Positions 9,316-21,492 of a stretch of 64,000 nt of DNA are shown here, in pieces. The stretch spans positions 44,084,521-44,148,520 of the forward strand of contig QVOM02000119.1 in NCBI GenBank assembly GCA_003586115.2. The letters run 5' to 3'. Both the position numbers and the translations under genes were made by a program. Source of the DNA: Salvator merianae (lineage: Eukaryota; Chordata; Lepidosauria; Squamata; Teiidae). The notes below the pieces were generated by a model that was not told the origin of the DNA, searched no databases, and saw only the letters and a list, made by a program, of their open reading frames with translations. Each line of letters begins with the position of its first letter. Positions within the stretch are counted from its first letter, which is position 1.

Positions 9316-12300
9316 TACAACAAAACAGATTTCTGTGACACGTAAATTGCTGAACCTAACCATTTGGACCTACAAAGACTATCTGCAATGGCAAAAGTCC
9401 ATTCCAAAACTGAAATAAAAACCTATATCATTCATGGGGAAAAGCCGTCATCTTTGAATGGCCATTTCCGTACTGTCTCTTCATTTGTGGCCTTACAAGG
9501 TCAGATAGATCTTTCCCAAATTGCCCATAGGAATAATATGCCATCTGTAACTACAAGCCAGCAAAACTGACATCTGTTAGCATTTTTCCCCTTGCAGACA
9601 CTGCCAACCTGTTTAACTCACTTGAATTGGGAGATCATTTCCATCTTTGGTCCAACCAAGTCAGCCCCAAGGGCTGTTCCTAAATTAGATACTGAAACAG
9701 CTGTGAGAGCAATGTACAAACTGCCGATATGGGTCTTCTTAACACTCAAGACAGCTTTTATAGTCCATTGCTTATATCTGCATCAGTGGCTGTGTTAGGC
9801 AAGCCAGCTCTGGCAACAGCTACTAGTACCTGCTGCTGCATAGGGTTGTCATGCTAAGAGGGAGACTGGTGCCATCTGAAATGCATTTTGGAGTTTGTTC
9901 AAACACTGGGATTTTTTCAGATGCTGCCATTTGCCCAGGGGATGATATTCCTCTTTTCTTTAGGGCTAGCTACAAAATTATTGACTTCATTAGTAAGAAG
10001 AAAAGGAAAGCAGGAGTAGAAGTAGATGGAAGAACATGACTGCAGCTTTCAGCTATCTCAAAGCTGGAGTTCATTCATTCTTAGTTCCTTCAGGGACAGG
10101 CTTACCTTGGGAGATCATTTGGAGAGGCTTACCTTGGGAGATCATGGACTTGCCTATGCTGGAGATATTTTTGCAGAGGTTGGACAGTTATTACTCAGGA
10201 GTGCTATAGGTCAAGAATAGGGCAGTTGCTTTCTATGCATGTGTATCTCAGCATCTCTTAGTAGAATCTCTTAGAGCATCTGAAGCTCTAGAGAGCTGGT
10301 GCCAATCTGAATAGGTGGCACTACTAGTACTTGATGGACCAAGGATCTGATTCATTATAAGGCATTGTTCAGTTGGTTGGTTTAGAAGACCTCCAAAAGG
10401 CCTTCAAACTCCATGGTTTGTGGAAATTGTGCAATGGCTGAAAAGATCAAAGGAGTCCAGAGTCTCCCACTGAACAAAATGAAGAGGAAAGCAGTTGAAA
10501 ATTGTGTGTTCTGAGTAACTTGTGGTGCGTACAGTGGTGACATAGAAATATGTCAATTTCTTTATCTGTATGTAGGCTAAGCATCATCATTTTTGCCACT
10601 TTAGTCTTTTTTTTAACAGCCACATAATTCCAGGGTTGGAAGGAATCAAAAGAGGTCATTTCATCCATCCTCCATCCTGTATTTGTTTAGTTTATCTTGT
10701 TTGAGATCCATTTGATTTCAATATGTATCTGATCACAAAGGTTCTGTTGATGATGGTAATGACAATGATGACAATAAAAATGAAAATATATTGTCTCTCT
10801 TAAGAAGAAAGGAATTGAGAAATGGAATTCTGGATTAGATCCCATATTATGGTGTGACTTAGGTACATGGAATATAAACATCACTGCCTGTGTTCTAACA
10901 GAGACCTTCACATTGATGTGTAATTGGAAATGATTCAGTAATGGAAAGCTTCATTGTGTGTTAAACTTTAGCATTGAATCATTTTGCACTATTGTATATA
11001 TAACTCTCAGCTGATTTGTTTTCTTTTTTGTAGGGATGAATTAAAAAGTGTCATTTTACTATCATTTTCCTTTTTTTTACCTTCATTCTGGGTTTTTTGG
11101 GTTCTGCTTTTAACTGTTCTGATCATGTATTCTCCCTCTCACTGCAGTTTGCATTCCTGTGTGAGTGCACAATTATGCAATTCCTGCCCATTGAGGGAGG
11201 ATCAGAAAATGTGTCCTTTCTCCTTTGGTCCAATCAGTTGCAGCAAGGAAGGATCATGAGCTTATGGGGTTGAAAATCTTGCAGTGTTTTTTCCTGTGCT
11301 TTTCAGCTGTAAAGTACTCAAGCAGTGACCTCAATGCATATCACATTCAGTTCCCTTTGTTCCTATATTTCTATATCTCTGTCTCATTTTGATCTCTCTT
11401 GATGGTTTGATCTGTGAGGAGAAATTTGGAGAAAAACAAACAAACAATGAGCTCTCAGATCTCAGTTGCAGCCTATGGGAAAGAGGCAGGGTCAAAAAAA
11501 CAACCATCATTTCTATCACTGTGTGACCAAACAGCAATAGTTGGTGACTGAATCAGGCCTTTCCCACTTCTCTGTGCAAAGGCATTGGCTTTACATCAAT
11601 CCACAAACATAAAATGATTGAGAAAAACTAACACATGTGTATCATTTTGTACAAAATACAACCTTATGTAAAAGCATAAAATGATGTTGTAAGCTGCAGC
11701 TGTGGTTTTGAGGTTTTCTACAGAACTGCACATAAGGTAAAAATCGCAAAGAGTGGTATAGTGCAGTGACCAATCAGAGAAAGGGGCAGAGTTAACCTCA
11801 TTTCTTCCATGAGATGGCAAAGGAGTACTATTTGCAGGTTGAGGATGAAAGAGCATACAGTGTGGTGGTGAAATAAGAGGAACAGAACCCTACGTTTGGA
11901 ACCAAAGAGCAACTGAAACTGAAGCCAGAAAATGACACTATAATTAACATATGCAAAGCTAAGGCATCTGTTTCTTGAAATACTGATGAAGATATATTGA
12001 AATTCCTAAATAACAGCTTGTTCATCAGTGAAAATGAACTTCCCAGATCTTTCAGCAAAGGCTTTCGGTTTCTCAAGAACTATGCAATTTTCTATCTAAA
12101 TTTCTAAGTACAGCTTGGATGGGCTGTTAATAGCACTCTTCTTTGGGAAAAACAAAATACGTATTTGTAAGGGTGTAACAGTGAGCATCAGAAATATGTT
12201 GATGAACAAGTTGATAGTTTGGTTGTCAAAATAAATTGCTAAAGAAACCTTTTAGAAATCTGAGCAACTACATATATGTGTTCCTTTGACATGGGTGTTT

Positions 12301-13067
12301 GTGAGTGATAAGCATTCTGCTGCCTTTTGCAATAAGCAATATCATAATTCATGGGTTCCTGGTTGTGGGGGACTCATACATTTCATCCATAGAGATTCCT
12401 TTTCAGACCTTGGAAATGTAACAGGAATCAGAAGCCAGAGCAGCTATGGCCTGTGTTAAGAGCAGTGTTCTGGGATATACTGGTTTAATTGGGAAAAATA
12501 GCTCTATCAAGGCACAAGTTCTAAAATGCAGGATCTTTGGAGAAAAGGTTTTAAAAACTGGCAAATCACACAAGTGAACTGTAAAACAGAGGACAGGCAG
12601 CACAAAAACCTTCTCAGACAAAAGATTCTTCAAAAACAAAGGTCCATTCCTTTGTCCAGTGCAGATGAAGCATTCCAAGTGAGTGCACTACCACACTAGC
12701 ATATAGAAGGAAGAGACAGAGGATAATGGCCCATACAGAAATGGCCTTATATCCAGGGTTATTTTTATTCATATTTGACATCATGAATGCTGAACACAAG
12801 CATAAATACACACCTTCAGGACAAGTTTGAATTCTGCCTCTTCTTAGAAGCAACATGTCGATGTTAACAGATTTTTGGCTTGATTTTTATACAGGTTCTC
12901 ATTTAGAAACATCACAGAAGGAAATACTCCTCTGGAATCTCTCTCTTGGATAAATCAGAAGCACTGATGGTTGTTCTAGTAGGAATCAGATACCTCTTGA
13001 AAACATATTTGTATGCGAAGCCCTTTCCTGATTGCTAATTCTTTTATGTTGCTCAATTATTACTATG
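9316..13067. other. Intergenic, no recognised gene or repeat
   Basis: I see no exon-like blocks with family motifs and no LINE or SINE landmarks. The open frames are short and of random composition. A near-duplicate of CTTACCTTGGGAGATCAT occurs twice at about 10104 and 10131, a minor local tandem duplication. Confidence 0.6.
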
Positions 13068-13420
13068 TAGGGATACGCACAAACTAAAACCATGTGTTCA
13101 GTTCACCATTGAACCAAACACCCATTTGTTCAGTTTGACAGCAAACCGGTTAATCGAACAAATGATTGTTTGTTTTCAATTTCAAATTAGTTTGAAAAGA
13201 GAAATACCATTAAAAAAAAAACCTTTTCAAGGGCAAAAACACAGCAAACACAAACTGTTTGAATAGCTTGCGTTCACAGATGGGAGACTGGTTTGGCTTG
13301 AGCAAATTTTTGGACATTCAAACAGATAGATTTTTGGCTCAATGTAAACATTCATGAACTATCAGGTTCACTGCATACCGCGAACTAACCAAACTAGTTT
13401 GGCACTGTGTTCTGGTTATG
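13068..13420. repeat. GAACC/GGTTC-rich dispersed repeat, copy 2
   Basis: It opens with GGGATACGCACAAACTAAAACC and is filled with TTCAGTTCACC, TTGAACCAAAC, CGGTTAATCGAAC and GCGAACTAACCAAACTAG motifs in both senses. Composition and words match 2810-3065 and 14757-14900. The low-G, CGAAC-rich style is that of a non-autonomous repeat, not unique DNA. Confidence 0.45.
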
Positions 13421-13667
13421 ATTTATTGTATTTTTATCTATTACTTCTATAATTTCCTTTTGATGAACTGCTTAGAGATTTTATAAGAACATGCATCAGG
13501 CTGAATCCTCAAATTTAATGCACTTCCAGGTTTGTGAGATTTCTTTGTACATGTGGGCATGCTCAATCACCAACAATGCCCTTTGCGGAAATATGGCATC
13601 CACTTCTTTCTTCCATACCTTATCCCTCAGGGCCAGACTTATAATTTCAGTATCATTTACTATGCAA

Positions 13668-13855
13668 GTGGCTGTAGCTCAGTATTAGAGCAAAGTGCCT
13701 GGAAAGCTAAGGGTTGCTGGTTCGATCCCCAGCCTCTCCCAAGAAGTCAGAAATTGCAAACCACTTCTGTGTATCTGCCAAGAAAACTGCATAGAGGTGC
13801 CTGTGCAGTCAACCAGGAGTTGGCCACAACTTGGAGGTACCCAGCAACAACAACC
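13668..13855 (+). mobile_element. Sauria-type SINE (tRNA head, BovB-like tail)
   Basis: The head carries RNA polymerase III promoter boxes: A box TAGCTCAGTATTAGAGC (13675-13691) and B box GGTTCGATCCC (13719-13729). After a unique middle part it ends with GTTGGCCACAACTTGGAGGT followed by a CAACAACAACC tail. That end resembles the BovB LINE 3' end, the arrangement known for Sauria SINEs, which are mobilised by BovB machinery. A real BovB 3' end lies 1.4 kb away at 15070-15363. It is not a functional tRNA gene, because the tRNA fold is not preserved beyond the boxes. Confidence 0.8.
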
Positions 13856-14756
13856 ATTTGCTATTCTCCTTGGATCATGTTCTTCTACATCAAAGCTTGT
13901 CTCATCAAAATCCAATTGAACTGTCTCCACAACACTGATAGAACACCTTCAGATATAGTGGCTTTATATGTAATTTTTGATACATGTTGTTATTTTTTTC
14001 TTAAATCATATCTGTTCTCTCTTTTTTCTTCTGTCTTTTCTTTTTTTGTATTTGATCTCTGTGTTGCAAAAAAACAAAAACAAAAACTGACTTTCTGCAG
14101 GGAGAGAGACTTTGGGCTGCTCTCATCCATGCTGACCACCACTGTACACTTCAGGCTTAAGGGCATATTTTAGACAAATCACCAGTTGGGGACTGGCTGG
14201 TAGCTTCCTCAAACCTGCACTGACTTCAGAGTAAACTTCTCTGGAGAACCCAGATCCAGGAGCTCAAAAGAGGCTCCTAGTTAGTTGCTCAGACTCTGAA
14301 TAATCCCTGGTCTCCATGACTAGCAAATCCAGATTCACTATGTAGTGTATAAGCATTTAAAACCTCCCCAGATGTAATGGAGTTTGAGATTTAATACCCA
14401 TGGGATGTCTCCACTGTAGTCTGTTTAATTAAAGATTTACTGGGTATACATCTTATAAGCAAATAAATATAGCAAGGAAAAATTCCCATTGTGTGCATTT
14501 AGTCTATGAAGCACAAAAGTGCAAAATATTTTCCTGTGCATCTCCCAGACTAAATATGCATACAGTTGCCAATTTAGTTTATTAGTTGTGTTTCTAACCC
14601 CCCTTTCACCTTAAGATTATAGATTAAAACCATTATCAGTGCAAACCTAATAGTTAAAATCTAATTAAATTCAATGAGTTGAAGGATTAAAAAATCCTAA
14701 ATTAATAATCCAAACCTGAAAGCGTAGATGAGCCAAATGAAGGAATTAAAGGTAAG
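13856..14756. other. Intergenic, nothing recognised
   Basis: AT-rich sequence with short T and A runs near 13990-14085. No gene or repeat could be supported. Confidence 0.5.
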
Positions 14757-14900
14757 AGTTGTGCACGAACTTTTTTTCAGGTTCGGTTCAATTGAAACCA
14801 AATGGAAATTTGTTTTTAAGCAGACAGGGTGTTCGGTTCAAACACCATCTGTTCAATTCAAACCAGTTCAAACCCAAACCAGTTTGACACATTTCTACTG
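14757..14900. repeat. GAACC/GGTTC-rich dispersed repeat, copy 3
   Basis: The stretch contains GTGCACGAAC, GGTTCGGTTCAATTG, GTTCGGTTCAAAC and CAAACCCAAACCAGTTTGAC, the same words as copies 1 and 2. The GTGCACGAAC start with CGAACC/GGTTCG pairs is reminiscent of palindromic MITEs seen in reptile genomes, but the class is not certain. Confidence 0.45.
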
Positions 14901-15069
14901 AAGGTATATCTAAAAAATATCTTTTTCCAATATTGCATTACAAGCACTGATGACATCTTATTTAGAGAAGAACGCAAATATTCCAAAATGACACCACAGA
15001 GCCAGTATTTACCATGCTAGCCTCTGAGGTCTTTAGTACACATCCATCTTCCTTATGTATCAATACTAA

Positions 15070-15363
15070 AGCAAACCCACTCCAAATGCTCACTGGAAGG
15101 ATTAATAATGAAGCACAAATTAAAATGCTTTGGGCACATAATGAGAAGACAGGATTCACTAGAAAAGACCCTGGTGCTGGGAAGGATTGAAGGCCAAAGG
15201 AGAAAGGGATAGCAGAGGATGAGATGCTTAGATAGTGCTATAGAGGCAGCGAACATGAGGTTGGACAGACTCCAGGAGACAGTGGAAGTCAGACAGACCT
15301 AGTGTGTTGTGGGCCATGGGATCACAAAGAAATGGATACAACTAGCAACTAAACAACCACAAC
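15070..15363 (+). mobile_element. BovB (RTE) LINE 3' end fragment
   Basis: The end carries GACAGACTCCAGGAGACAGT (coding RLQETVED-like in its frame), then GGCCATGGGATCACAAAG, GGATACAACTAGCAACTAAACA and a CAACCACAACA tail. This matches the BovB LINE C-terminus and 3' UTR (family ...GGGTCACGAAGAGTCGGACACGACT...). Further upstream GCACATAATGAGAAGACAGG matches the family's GH.MRR.D block. It is 5'-truncated with base decay. BovB in combination with CR1 points to a squamate host. Confidence 0.85.
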
Positions 15364-15787
15364 AGATGTATCACAGACCATACTCAATGTGTCTTCTTGC
15401 TGTGATTTGACACTTAACAGGTTCAGGTTCCTTAAATATATATGATATTCCCTGCTTACAGTTACAACAAGCAGATTGGCAGGAGCCCTCCAACTCTTAG
15501 TGTTTTCAGTGCCTAGAATTATTCTAAAGAATTTGTTCGGCCTTTGAAGTTTGAAGATTACAGTGTAATTAGAATCCTATTTTAACAATGGAACTCCCCA
15601 GAATTGTTAGGTCTTGTTAATTAGCACTTTTCATTCCTTTTCCTTAGCAAAGGAATGGATTTTTCCACTGTCCAAAACACCTGTTCTAAAATGATACTTT
15701 TAATTTGGCAAAGGTGTGGACTCCAAAACCAAACATGTTATGTGTATATCTTGCCTGTCAGACAAAACGGGCTTGAAATCACTCTTC
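15364..15787. other. Intergenic, nothing recognised
   Basis: Unique-looking AT-rich sequence; no gene or repeat supported. Confidence 0.5.
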
Positions 15788-16227
15788 CATGATTGTGGGA
15801 ATTCCTCCCGCTTCTAGTGGGTCGCTCGGGGGTTTCTTTGCATCGAAAAAGGAAGAGCGGACTCCAGGCTTTCTCGAGGGGAGACGACCCCGCCCAAAGT
15901 CGGGGAAGCTCTTTTATTGAATACAAACAAAGGGAGGAGGGTCTATATGGTGTCATTAGTCACATGACTAATTAAACCCAATACAAAGTTACAGCATAAC
16001 AAGCAGTATTCAAAATGACCAATCAAAAGTTACAGAGTGCCCCAAGGGTTAAGCATCATCTAGAAAGGCGGAGTAAAGGGAGGTGCTCAAGGCCTCATGT
16101 GGTTGTTTACAGTGGAAATTTACCCGCATGTATCAGGAAATGGCTGCTTCCTTCTCTGTACACGTGTTGCAGGCAGGCAAGCTGCCCTGCATGTGAACTA
16201 GCTAGCAACATGGTTGCAACACATGAT
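15788..16227 (-). mobile_element. Solo LTR of an endogenous retrovirus-like element, 428 bp, with 6-bp target duplication
   Basis: The element at 15794-16221 begins TGTGGGAATT and ends GGTTGCAACA on the plus strand, i.e. TG...CA on the minus strand. It is flanked by a perfect direct repeat CATGAT (15788-15793 and 16222-16227). On the minus strand it has the order of an LTR: a U3-like part with an inverted CCAAT box (16019-16023), a TATA-like TATAG/ATATAG (near 15943-15950), and AATAAA (plus TTTATT, 15913-15918). A GC-rich U5-like part follows, running to the CA end. There is no internal gag/pol/env sequence or primer-binding site beside it, so it is a solo LTR left by recombination between two LTRs. 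Family not identified. Confidence 0.85.
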
Positions 16228-16309
16228 GCTTATTGCATGAACTTGGTTCAGTACTGGATCAGCAGAGCCTGATGGCCTAATCTATTTCATAGGTTCCTAT
16301 GGTATTAAG

Positions 16310-16439
16310 GCCCTTTCTCCACTGGCCCTTATTCTGGATTATATCCCAGAATAGGGACCTGCCATCTGCGTGTTAGTGCAGACTACAGCAGTTCACTGTT
16401 CCAGGAATAATCAGGAATTAAACCCAGTGCAGAAAGGGC
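16310..16439. mobile_element. Palindromic foldback MITE, family A copy 2
   Basis: The ends are GCCCTTTCTCCACTGGCCCT and, read backwards, GCCCTTTCTGCACTGGGTTT. Inner words TATTCTGGATTATATCCCAG and AGGGACCTGCCATCTGCGTG match the other family A copies. This is the shortest copy at 130 bp, with part of the right arm deleted. Confidence 0.65.
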
Positions 16440-16584
16440 CTGCAACAGGACTGTGGAGAATCATTTTTGCTGCCTGGATTACCTTGGAGGAAAGGTAGAC
16501 GATGAATGCAGTGAAGTCATGTGAATTATGATGTGTCACTATCCCGCATTTCCATACACATCTTAACATCCTAGTTTTAGCCAT

Positions 16585-16700
16585 GATTAAGAAGAAGAAG
16601 AAGAAGAAGAACTTGGTTTTTATAGCCCGCTTTTCTCGGCCGAAGCTGACTCAAAGCGGCTTACAAGGTTATTTTTCGCCCAAAGGCTTACATCTGTCTA
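16585..16700. repeat. (GAA)n tract and short dispersed repeat
   Basis: About seven AAG/GAA units at 16589-16610 precede TTTTATAGCCCGCTTTTCT and CTCAAAGCGGCTTACAAGG. The CCGCTTT...TCAAAGCGGCTTACAA words are a recurrent squamate LINE/SINE 3'-end motif. The parent family is not certain. Confidence 0.5.
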
Positions 16701-17289
16701 TCTTCCGCATCACACAATGTGATGCTCCCTATTTATCTACTTGCAATTACTTGCTTTCGAACAGCTAGGTTGGCTGGAATAATGCTCTTGTGTCAGAGGA
16801 AAATAATCACCATCCTGCATTGACATTGTTATCCAGTTTATGCTTGTACCAATGCCATTCTGAGTTGTACCAAAAAGTAGCAGTTTCTCTCTTAAGCAGC
16901 ATTTTTTTCAGTTATTATTTTCTTCAACTACAGGTTTGTATCTATTTATAACTGCATTAACTATCAAGCTTTTCCATGAAGAAGTCTAGAAATGACAGAC
17001 CGATGAAGATGCTGGGAATCTCATGTTAATTTTTCTAGCAACCCACTTGCAGAATTATGAAGACCTTTTAGAGAAGAACAAGGGATGCATCATGCAAGAA
17101 GCAATTGCTATGGCTTCTATTCCTACTATCCCTACTATTGGAGTAAAACTGACTGCCTCATACAATCATAGATAGCAGTCCTGTGGCTATATCCTTTGAC
17201 TGGAGATTAATGGGGGTGTGCAAAACACTTTCTAGAATGTTTTGAAAAATATTTGAGACAGGATTTGCACTGACTTATGCAGCTCTAAA

Positions 17290-17640
17290 CAACTTGGGCC
17301 CCAAAATCTAAAGGCGTGTCTGCAGCCATATAGACCTGCCCATCACTTAAGATCAGAGGAAGAGATCCTCTTGGTGCCATCTTCATCAACAGTTAAAAGT
17401 GCAGAAGCAAGTGAGAGGGCCTTCTCTGTGGTAGCCCCCAGGCTATGCAATGACCTATCTGTTAAAGTGCATTTACCTCCTTCATCATATAATTTCTAAT
17501 TTGGCAGAAGAAACCGTTCCCCCTCCCCTTTCAAACACTGTTGTTTTAGTCAGTGTCATTTTTAATTGTGTGTGTGTGTGTGTGTGTGTATGGTTTTATT
17601 CTAACCCTCTGGGTATAGGATGGGATAGATAAACAAATAA
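17290..17640 (+). mobile_element. L2-like LINE 3' end fragment
   Basis: The plus strand contains GAGAGGGCCTTCTCTGTGG and GTAGCCCCCAGGCTATGCAA, coding a decayed RAFSVVAPRLC-type C-terminus, followed by a 3' UTR ending GGATAGATAAACAAATAAAT. A (TG)n run at 17565-17589 interrupts it. The same C-terminal signature (APRFWNSLP) is seen on the minus strand at 20933-21127. Confidence 0.65.
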
Positions 17641-17676
17641 ATAATCCCCAGAAACCAAAGCTGTGAGTGCCTCAAA

Positions 17677-17901
17677 GGGCCCAGTCACACCTAAGTTTTA
17701 ATCCAGTCTTTGCTCCAATTTCAGACTGAGAGAACGCATCAGTGAAGTAATAAGACGTTTTCTTTCAGCATTCTCTAACTCAGAAAATCCACCTTTTGTT
17801 AGATAATATGGAAAGAAAATGATTTGTCACTTTGCTGATGGGTTCTTTCAATGCCAAAGTGGATTGAAGCTGGAAGCTTTTACTTCAGTGCAACTGGGCC
17901 C
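17677..17901. mobile_element. MITE with GGGCCCAGT termini
   Basis: The left end is GGGCCCAGTCACACCTAAGT; the right end read backwards is GGGCCCAGTTGCACTGAAGT. TTTTAATCCAGTC on the left also has a counterpart inside the right arm. Length is 225 bp with no coding capacity. I saw no clear flanking duplication. Confidence 0.65.
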
Positions 17902-18360
17902 GTAGTGTATTGTATGTCCTCATAACTATCCTTAGTTGCAGTGCAGGGCCCTATCTCTGTGCCTGCAGTTCAGGTGCATGTCCGATACCAGTTCAATCAA
18001 TCTTACCACACAGATACACACAATCTCACAATCTTTCTACACAGACACAAAATGTTTTGTGCCAGTCCTGAACAGGAAGCCCAGTCTCGCCATTTTCAAA
18101 TTCTCTGAGTGTGTCAACAAGCAAGAGACAGCTTTTTTGATGTTATATGATGCTTTCCAGAAATATTTTGAATTAACTCACCAAATGTTAACTTACCCCA
18201 CCTTTCGCTTTTCCCTGGTATTTCTCTGCTCTGAAAACAGAAGATGAGCCCCCAGAGCAGTGGCAGAATTAGTCCTGCTTTCTCCTCATCCTGCCTAGCA
18301 AGTCGATGCAAAAACCCTTTTTGGGGACATGGGGAAGAACACTGATGGTACCACATCCAT
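17902..18360. other. Intergenic, nothing recognised
   Basis: No supported gene or repeat. Confidence 0.5.
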
Positions 18361-18450
18361 AATTAATTAATTTAAATAAATAAATAAATAAATTTCTATC
18401 CTGCCTTATACCCAAAGGTCTCAGGGCAGGTCATGATAAAATTGCTATAA
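18361..18450 (-). mobile_element. L2-like LINE 3' tail
   Basis: (AAAT)n at 18373-18391 is followed by TTTCTATCCTGCCTTATACC and GGTCTCAGGGCAGG. This is the reverse complement of the standard 3' terminal segment and tetranucleotide tail of a reptile L2-like LINE. Only about 90 bp are retained. Confidence 0.55.
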
Positions 18451-20020
18451 ATACAGATAAAGACTCCCGACTTACTTCTCTTTTCCACTCTCCTTAGGGC
18501 TAATGCCAACTTCTGAGCAGAGATTCCCAACCACCGTTCATCTCAGCACATAACATTGGAGTACATGTAGTCTGAAGGGACCTTTCTTGAAAGAGGCAGC
18601 CCCAGATTACTAGAAGTAGAGTTGAAAAGAGCTATTTTATTCCCTCAGCGATATGTCATTTGCATAAAACAAAACACCAGAAAGAAAGAAAAAAGGAAGG
18701 GGGGTTAGGATCTATACCTTTCAGCTTGTAAAATGTGCTTGCTTTGGGAGGCTACATCTCACTAGGTGAGGGTAAATTGTTTTTGCTGTCCAAAGTTGAT
18801 ATGGAAAGATGGCGCCTCCCTCTCCTTCTGATCTGTCTGCAGCATGAAGGTACTGCCCCATTAATTATGAGCAATAGCCAGTAATAAAGCCCCGTGAACA
18901 GTTAGGAAAATTAGGATCAAAATGTCTGCTCAAGCTATACTTCCTGGTTAATACACTTCAGTTCTGACTGTCATTTTTTCTTCTCTGCCTTTGTGAAATT
19001 CGTTCCTAGGTTACCGTCCTTGTCATCAATCAACTTAATCAATCAGAGAAACATTTAGGAACAAAGAATTAATAAGGTGTCTGCTCGTATTCATTTTTCA
19101 ATGTAAAGGCATTTTACATTGCATGTTTTGTACAGATTTGCTGTTCAAGGATGGGAAGTTGCTATCTATTGAATAAATTACATCCCCTGATGCTTTCTTT
19201 ATTTTTATTCTCCATCAGCCACCAGGGCAAAGGACAGCTGAGATTTTTTAATCTCCCCCCCCGGCCCCCCGGCTGATCGATTTCCATGGTAGATTTGGAA
19301 GGCTGCCTCAGGGTTGCTAATCTGTACCCCAACCACAGCTGTAGTCACAGCAGTTCCTCTTTGCAATAGGATTATCAAGTGCAATTGCTTGCTCTTCAGA
19401 AAGAGCATTTCAAGTACATCTATCTCAAAATGCATCAGTTTTAACTGGACTCTAAGTAGCCAGAGATGTATAACAGCTACTATAAAGCTGTTCAGAAACT
19501 TAATTTATTGTATCTGGATCATTGGTAACAATGGCATCCCTGACAGAAATAGATGGAATGCTGTGCTTCTGAGCACTACATCTTTGCCGAATGTTCACGT
19601 TAGCAACAAACCATTTTTGTCAGCCCATTCGTAACCTTTCTGCTTATCTCAAAATAAAATGCTTTGTGTGGAATGGGGCCTCATACTGCTGAATTCAGTC
19701 CGTGCTTAACTTTGATTTGATTTTTAGCATGAAGAACCCTTAATTCTGTTAGATGAGTGTATGTGGTTTATGCTATTCTTTATATGTGTATTGTCAAAAG
19801 CCTGAATTGTTTTTCATGATTCCCTTCCAGCATCGAAAATGGTCTTTCTTTCCACTGCCAATGTGAAATTGTTCCTTATTTTTTTGTGGGAGCAAAGCAT
19901 TGAAACACAGTTACTTCTTCTTACCTAAACAGAGTTAAATTGCCTTTTTGATGAAATGCAAGGTTGGCAAATCTAAGACTCTAGATGATGAAAGAAGCCC
20001 TGTGATGGGTAACTTCTAGG
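18451..20020. other. Intergenic, nothing recognised
   Basis: No supported gene. A C-run (CCCCCCCCGGCCCCCCGG) lies at about 19254-19271. Confidence 0.5.
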
Positions 20021-20450
20021 TGTGTGATCAAATGGGATTTTTTTTCCAATGCTCCTTTTAAAGTGCACCCTTTCTGAAGACAAAAACAAAAAACAGGCAT
20101 TCAAAAGCCTATGTGGTTCCTTCACCTCAAAGCCTGGCAACACCTCTCTAGCAACAAATGCTTACCACTGATAGGCTGCTGCCATCCAGATTTTCTGGGT
20201 CTTTGATTGGTTGCTGGCTAATAGCATTTATTCCCATGCTGCAATTGGCTAGATTTACCTCCTCTGTCTCCTCCTAATGTGACCTGAAAAATAAGTCATT
20301 GTCAGTCTTAAAATTTTCTGTCTAAAGAAGAGATGATCCTTTCAAAACTTCAAGGCAAGGTGAGGCACATGCAGGGGTGCATGCATCCCCACCCCAAATT
20401 CAGTCAGAAAGTATCCCTTTCCATGTTTCTGATCACAGTCTAAGATGCTA
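20021..20450. repeat. Dispersed repeat family G, copy 1
   Basis: It starts near GTGTGATCAAATGGG and ends near TTCTGATCACAGTCTAAG, so GTGTGATCA/TGATCAC may be inverted ends. The inner sequence (CAGGCATTCAAA, CCTTCACCTCAAAGCCTG, TTTCTGGGTCTTTGATTGG, GCTAATAGC) matches 22835-23240 in order, with about a quarter of bases changed by eye. No coding capacity. Confidence 0.5.
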
Positions 20451-21492
20451 AACAAAAATCCTATACCAACTGGTAAGAAAGGTGGGGCATGTTAATTTTG
20501 GTGTTGCTTTTCTGCAGCCTGGCCCCTACTAACTCCCCTCCTTTAATCAAAGATTGGAAAAATCTTAAATCCTTTTTGAGGTGAGCTTAGTAAGGGGAGC
20601 TCTTTCTAAACCAACCTTTAATGAACTGTTGAAATCCGGTTTCTAAAATGTTATTTAACCATAGTATAATTAAATGCACCATAAAGCTCATGTAACTAAG
20701 TTGATGAGACATTACAGCTAGTTATGCAGGTTTGAAGTACACCAAACACAGTTGTGAAAAATACTGGGAACTCTTTTTGTGGCAGTGGTATTAGTTAGTT
20801 GGTTTATTCATTCATTAGTTCATCAGTTATAACTATATTTGTATAACCACCCAATAGCAAAGTTCCTTGGACTGCTATATGCCAAAGACTATAGAAAAAT
20901 AACATAAAATTAACATTTAAATGGTGATCAGATTAAAAATATAAGTTAAACATAAATAAAAGTGTTCTTACATCAGGCCATATTTCTTTAAATGTCTGAG
21001 TGAATAATATTTTTTGTTTTGTCTTTTGTCTGAAAGCACATGATGAAGACTGCAGGTAGACTTTTCTGGGAAGACTGTTCCAGAACCTGGGTGCCACCAC
21101 CAAAAAAGTCCTTTCCTCAAGGACCACGTGCTTTCCAGGTCTATGTTAGCAATCTTGTGGACCTCTACTGGACCACCTGGAATTTTTGGACCATTTTTAA
21201 AGGTGGCCCTACATGCAATGCTTTGTATTAGTCTGCAGGGGAGGTTACCAGAGCATGAGTAACTGTGGCTAAAATATCACGATCCAGTTAGAGACAGAGC
21301 TGGTGTATCAGCTGCAGCTGATAATAGGCATTCCAAACCACCAAAACTACTTGAGTCTCCAGCAACAAGGCTGAATTGATGAGCACCCCAAACTGCAAAC
21401 TTGATCCCTCAGGGGAAGTATCATTCACTAAATAGAAGAACCACCAACCAATAGCACTTCGGTCTTGGCTGGATTGAGTATTAGTTTACTCT

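Noticed and set aside
13668..13740. Possible tRNA gene (A and B boxes)
   Set aside because: The boxes are good, but the sequence does not close into a tRNA and continues into a SINE body with a BovB-like tail and CAA repeats.
13553..14173. 206-codon plus-strand open frame
   Set aside because: It runs through the SINE and AT-rich sequence, and its composition changes at the SINE borders; no family features.
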